In this document: positions 29,479 to 33,713 of the stretch, piece by piece
Layout of the letters: each line of letters begins with the position of its first letter
Position numbering within the stretch: the stretch's first letter is position 1
Assembly (NCBI GenBank): GCA_027576995.1
Contig: JANBQC010000291.1
Span: forward strand, 1-33,713
Length of the DNA: 33,713 bases
Direction of reading: 5' to 3'
Source: Dimargaris cristalligena
Lineage: Eukaryota > Kickxellomycota > Dimargaritomycetes > Dimargaritales > Dimargaritaceae
The notes under the pieces: generated by a model
Database searches by the model: none
What the model was told of the DNA's origin: nothing
What the model saw: only the letters and a program-made list of their open reading frames with translations
Position numbers and translations under genes: made by a program

Positions 29479-30783
29479 TGCTGTTCTTTGGTCCCTGTAA
29501 TCGCCCACCATTTACTTTTTTTTATCTGTACCATTAATCGCCGCGGTTCCTGTTTCGGTCATCAAAGTCGGATCCAAATCACCCATTTCGTTTCGCCACC
29601 GATTCTATTTGGCATTTCAGTTTACTGGTCATATATGGTGACGGGATTAGGGGGGATGTAGGGTAATTGGGCCGATTACCTTACATTTGTGAGGGTAGTC
29701 CAGTCGTATTAACAGTAAATATCATTATTGAATTTATGAAGATTTTTAGTTTTTATTAAAATACGGAATCTTTCCAAGGGTGATCATTGAAGAAGGAAAA
29801 TAGCTAAAAACAAATGAGTGGGGTCAAATATATTGGTAGATAGTATAAAAGGTGATGATGCATTAACTGAAGAGCATTTTAAAATCAAGATATCTCGAAT
29901 TAGTCAGGCCAAAGGGTAGTAGTCATTAGGGCTTAGAAAACCAAGCCCCGTGGATTGTTGCTTAACCGGTCAGAGATCCTCGAGACCTGGGCGCTAATAC
30001 CGTTATGTATAGAAATTGTATAAGGAACCATGTGGTACTAATTGACCGAGTTGTTAATTGTAATTGGTGTTGAACGGTACTTGAAAATTGTGATTGACCG
30101 CTAATTACCGTGCGGGCCAGTTCTGTTACTGACCCGAGGAGCTTTTGTTAACGACTCTTACAACCTGTCGAAGAGAAACATGGGCGCTTCCAAGCCCATC
30201 TTCCTAGTAGGATAGACTATTATTTCTGAAAATCAATACCATTATCTAACTGGGGCCGTCTGGCACCACATAGACTCCTTCTCATTTACTTCTCCCATAG
30301 AATTTATATACAGAATACTGAGCCATTGCCACATTTTATGACCATAGCCTTGAATATACTGTATGAACCAAATGAATAATTATATAATCGAGTATTGCAT
30401 GGATTAACCACTCTTAATTCACCAAGAATTGATGTGAGTTGGCTTCTATCGGGTCTAGAACCAGTAATACTTCCAACCACTACTCATTTGCACAACAGGT
30501 ACGGGGGAAATAACACTACAAGGGTAGCAATAAATAGTACTAATGAGCATTTACTATCAAAGGGATGAGTGTATAAGGGGTTTGTTAGGAAAACTGAATG
30601 GGATATAAACTGCATAACTAATAGGTCAGAACCTGGGTAGGGCATTTAGATGCTTGGATGATACGGTGAGGTCGTTCTGATGGAAGTGTTCTAGGAAAGT
30701 CCGGAAAGATGCATTGAGTTAATTGCCGAGATACGAAAGTCGGAGGAGTGGCTGTAATATGGCCCCATACCAAGCTATTCCTA
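29479..30783. other. Intergenic between convergent genes, no gene seen
   Basis: About 1.3 kb of AT-rich, CpG-normal DNA between the stops of the ASH-repeat gene and the secreted-protein gene. It carries a hairpin at 29657-29685 and plus-strand AATAAA at about 30528. No tRNA, snRNA or coding frame was recognised on either strand. Confidence 0.5.
29657..29685. terminator. 11-bp stem, 7-base loop hairpin after the ASH-repeat gene
   Basis: TGTAGGGTAAT at 29657-29667 pairs with ATTACCTTACA at 29675-29685 (ten Watson-Crick pairs and one G-U) around a TGGGCCG loop. It lies about 180 bases past the stop and could sit in the 3'UTR. Calling it a terminator is only a position-based guess. Confidence 0.3.
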
Positions 30784-32665
30784 TTAAAAAAAGCGGGACC
30801 ACCATTTTGGGGAGCTGGGATTCAGCTGATCATAAATGCACACGGAATTTTCATTATTGTTGTCAAGCGCCTGTCTAAGTTTCTGCGTATCTTCGCCCTC
30901 GAAATCCTCGACAAACGAGTCCAAATTCAATTTGTGACCCATCTGGGAACTCATATCGAACACTAGAGCGCGCTCTTCGGGTTCAAATCCGGACATGAGG
31001 GTCAACAGGTCTACTTGATTATCGTCAGTCAGTAGTGCCCAATTAGGGATGAGACTCTTATAATCGTCCATATTAACAAAATCCCGATATCGACTTCGTC
31101 CGTTTAGTCCGGTGGTATATCCCCATCTTCGCTCGACTGGGGGGGGACATTCCCATTGCATGGCCAAAAACGCCGCACCTTTGGGCAGCTTGACCTTTTC
31201 CATGAAGCGCACCAGATTACATTGGGCCGCATGAATATTCTCCGTGTTAGTTTCCGGGTCAGTTAGGTCAATGAGTACTTTCGTACGGTCAGCAAGTTGT
31301 TGGGGTTCCTGGGCGACGGCGGACAGAATGATGGCGAATTGGTTAAGATGGCGGTAAACTTCATTACCTGCGTCGTCGTTTAACCCCACGTACTGGCTCC
31401 AGGACTGTAAACCGACCATAAAGTTCCGAAAGTCTTCCACTCGGTTAGTAGTGGACAATCGAATCATGATCAATTGTATTAAATCGCCGAACAGTGTAAA
31501 AATCCAATCGGAGGTATTCACTAAAGTGTCCGAAAACAAGGGTGTGCTACTGTCTACTTCGATAAATGATAGGATTTCCTGGATCTGCTCCCGCTGGGCC
31601 GAAGTCCAGCCTCCACTATCAGTCTGGCTGACCCGCGCTGGATCGGTCAAAGCATTTAACAGCTCCATGAGTTCCGTTCCATTGTTCTGGATGTCCACTT
31701 GGGCCAATAGGGGGTAACGGGCCGCCCGAACGGATGCGGGTAGTTGTTGGGGATTTATGTACTGCCAGTAGTTGAATATCACAAGCCGCGTTATATAGTG
31801 GTGGCTTGTCTTAGCCGACCTCTCCATTTGTTCAGTCCCCTCTATCAGACTTTCGGCGGCCACGAGAAACAGAAAAGCCGCTAGCGGTTGGCTGACCAGT
31901 TGAGCCCAGGATTGAAACGCAGTATGCGCTTCCAGTTGGGACAACCCACCATCCTTGCGTGGGTCGGAATCCGTCAATAGGGCTTTCCTATTTTCCTACA
32001 CAGTTCCAAAGCTACATAGTTTAATGGAGGAGAGATATGGGTAGAGGTAGTTTAGGAGTATTTTAAACATGCATATCAGAAAATGAGTGGGACAACTGTC
32101 CGAGGGCCTTCTACACACGCAATGCATAGGGAGTCCCGGAAAACGAAGACAAAAGGAGGGTGTGGCAGGGGGGGATTCCGGTAGCTTGGCTGGGCCATCA
32201 TCAGTCAGGCGGGGGCCATGCGGTAAATATGTTGCACACTGGTGGAGCTAGCATTTACCTTAACCACACACACATAGGGTACCTCACCAATATGACTAAC
32301 TAAACTTGAGAGACTGGTGTGACTCCCTATTCCCACTGAATAGTATTAACACGAAATATACTTACGTTTAACAACTCATACTCTGCATTTAAAACACGAG
32401 CCTGGAATTCTTGAGACGTTCCAGACAATTGGTAGCGCTGGAATGGCGAGGACAATTTGATGATATTCTGCTCCAGCTCTCTGGGTAAATTGTCCCAATA
32501 TCCAAATTCTTCCATCGGGAGGTCATATTCCATATCAAAGTCGTCGTGATTGAGGGAACTCATGGATAGGCCAGGGGCCGCGGTGGCTTTTTGAATGGAC
32601 AATCCGAGGATTAGACCCATAAGTATGGCCCAGCCCAAATTGCGGCTAACTCGATGGTTCGGCAT
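30784..32665 (-). CDS. Predicted secreted protein with F-box-like segment, two exons
   Basis: Exon 1 (32665-32366) starts at ATG and ends exactly on a codon at GTAAGT. Exon 2 (31995-30784) follows TGTGTAG in the same phase, giving 503 residues. Residues 1-30 look like a signal peptide: basic start, core GWAILMGLILGLSI, then KATAAP with an AxA cleavage pattern. Residues 59-90 (NLPRELEQNIIKLSSPFQ, then LSGTSQEF) fit the F-box pattern LPxEL...I..L...L..S..F. The rest looks helical, with hydrophobic helices near residues 130-155 and 245-265, few Cys, and no family I recognise. Exon 2 has no ATG at its start, which supports the join. F-box proteins normally act in the cytosol with Skp1, so a signal peptide on one is odd. 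A secreted effector is one reading; a chance resemblance is another. Confidence 0.65.
31996..32365 (-). other. Intron of the secreted-protein gene
   Basis: This 370-base segment begins GTAAGT and ends TGTGTAG on the minus strand, phase 0 on both sides. Exon 1 would otherwise run into a stop at 32327. A short AC repeat (about 32262-32273, plus-strand ACCACACACACA) lies inside it. Other internal AGs exist, so the acceptor could differ. Confidence 0.6.
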
Positions 32666-32670
32666 GATAG

Positions 32671-32687
32671 TTTTTTTTTAAAAAAAA
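32671..32687. promoter_or_regulatory. T9A8 tract abutting the secreted-protein start
   Basis: Nine T then eight A on the plus strand end five bases upstream of the ATG at 32665. On the gene's strand the A-run (AAAAAAAAACTATC) directly leads the start codon. Poly(dA:dT) tracts exclude nucleosomes in fungal promoters, but here it may also be transcribed leader. Confidence 0.4.
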
Positions 32688-33086
32688 CAAAATTATAGGC
32701 TGGCGAAGTGGGTGGTTCGAATATTGCGGATTTACCATTGGTCCTTACAGTAGGTGGGACAATCGACCATGTAAAAGGGTATAGATAGCTATATTATCGG
32801 CTCAAGGGGTAAAACAAATGGCTGTAAACAGACGGAATAAATACGGAACAGCGAGTTAAAATACTTAGGGCCATTGGCAGGGTCTAAAACCGGGGTAAGG
32901 GGGAATATATGGGGCGGGAAGGCTGTCGTTATATAAAGTTGGCCAAGGGGATGCCGGATTATTGGAGGGTGATGTTACAACCTATTGCGTTAGTTTGGCT
33001 GTAGCAACTCTGCTTAGTTTCGGGGACATGTACTTTCTCTTCATATTGACCCGTCCTACTCGTTATTTTAGAAAGCCTTATCCCCA
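32688..33086. other. AT-rich intergenic with a TATA-like site
   Basis: No supported gene. TATATAAAG at about 32931-32939 is followed by an ATG at 32951 opening a 17-codon frame (MPDYWRVMLQPIALVWL) that ends in a stop. It could be the first exon of a gene on the right, but no good donor is seen. Confidence 0.3.
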
Positions 33087-33087
33087 G

Positions 33088-33421
33088 TTTCCCGCCCATG
33101 TTTCGAAGGGTTATTGCCCGATCACATCATTCGCCATTTTAAACGGCGAGTACAGTTTTACAGTTTAAGTGTGACCATTGGTGTAGTGGGGCTATTGCAT
33201 ATAACTCACTATATTACCGAGCTGTATATATTTAAAGGGAAGGGGAAGTGGTCGACAGCCCTTTTCAATGGGTGTAGATATACCACTTGCAAAACTTCTC
33301 GTACGCTTTTCGGTAATCCATTTTGGAATTATATTTTCCAAACTAAGCCAGGGAGGGGGGGCGATGAAATGCGCGATGTGATTCATATTATTTTTAGGGC
33401 CCTTACAGCGTACTTCCTGGG
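33088..33421 (+). CDS. Possible internal exon, unrecognised
   Basis: The segment is open in one frame from an acceptor-like TATCCCCAG (ending 33087) to a donor-like GTATGA (starting 33422). The frame then stops at 33458. It has no ATG at its start. The product has a fragment LLPDHIIRHFKRR, distantly F-box-like, and a hydrophobic stretch SVTIGVVGLLHI. Base composition is lower in GC than the neighbouring real genes. It may be a real exon, a remnant of a gene like its neighbour, or chance. Confidence 0.2.
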
Positions 33422-33696
33422 GTATGAGGGATGTCGCCTCCAGAGGGCGCCGCGCTAGGGTTGGTGACGAGGAAAAGCGTAATCAAACGGATACCCCAAA
33501 AATCGACCATTCTTTTCAAGAAGTTCCTTTGTGAAACATTGAAGCACAAAGAGAGCACCAATTAAAATCTACCGAAGGATTGCTTCTACTATTGGATAGA
33601 TGGTCTAGTGACTGCCCTTTAAAGTGAAAAAATAATATGGGTAAAGTTCAACCCGACTATATAGGGTAAAATCCATATAAGGGGGCCATCATATTT

Positions 33697-33710
33697 AGGT
33701 CACGTGACCT
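33697..33710. promoter_or_regulatory. Perfect 14-bp palindrome centred on CACGTG
   Basis: AGGTCACGTGACCT reads the same on both strands. The core is the bHLH (Cbf1/Pho4-type) site seen also at 9035-9042. It lies three bases from the window end, so its target gene is not visible. Confidence 0.35.
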
Positions 33711-33713
33711 TTA

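Noticed and set aside
30980..30990. tRNA B-box-like GGTTCAAATCC
   Set aside because: It lies within the coding sequence of the secreted protein (encoding SGFEPE on the other strand), and no T-stem, A box or cloverleaf can be formed around it.
1..33713. CRISPR array, rRNA or prokaryotic operon features
   Set aside because: No regularly spaced repeats, rRNA motifs or Shine-Dalgarno/operon organisation were seen, and the gene content is clearly eukaryotic nuclear.

Overview
The window looks like nuclear DNA from an intron-poor, early-diverging fungus. It has two fungal housekeeping genes (RNA polymerase I largest subunit and an Mgm1/OPA1 dynamin) as long uninterrupted reading frames, GC-rich genes set in AT-rich intergenic DNA, and a decayed Ty3/gypsy chromovirus. 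It also has a clear homologue of Integrator subunit 2, a complex missing from the well-studied yeasts and moulds. That points away from Dikarya, perhaps to Zoopagomycota or a neighbouring lineage. The exact clade is a guess.

Layout, left to right. (1) 1-about 2690: the 3' part of a dead chromovirus: RNase H, integrase and chromodomain, then a polypurine tract and LTR-like DNA. From about 1140 to 2699 this block has almost no CpG dinucleotides, which sets it apart from its surroundings. (2) 3175-8517, minus: RPA190. (3) 9316-12813, minus: Mgm1/OPA1. (4) A 1.2 kb divergent promoter region with candidate 5'UTR introns on both sides. (5) 14014-17271, plus: INTS2. (6) 18487-29478, plus: a 3,663-residue protein with about thirteen ASH/PapD-like (HYDIN-type) repeats. 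I cannot assign it to a named gene. (7) 30784-32665, minus: a two-exon gene for a predicted secreted protein of 503 residues with an F-box-like stretch just after the signal peptide, otherwise unrecognised. (8) From 32670 to the end: AT-rich DNA with a weak candidate exon and a perfect 14-bp CACGTG-centred palindrome.

The genes do not form a pathway. RPA190 makes rRNA, Mgm1 fuses inner mitochondrial membranes, and INTS2 belongs to a Pol II-associated RNA-processing and attenuation complex. The points most worth following are Integrator in a fungus, the giant ASH-repeat protein next to it, and the secreted F-box-like orphan. No tRNA, rRNA or CRISPR array was recognised. All motif, repeat and CpG calls were made by eye.
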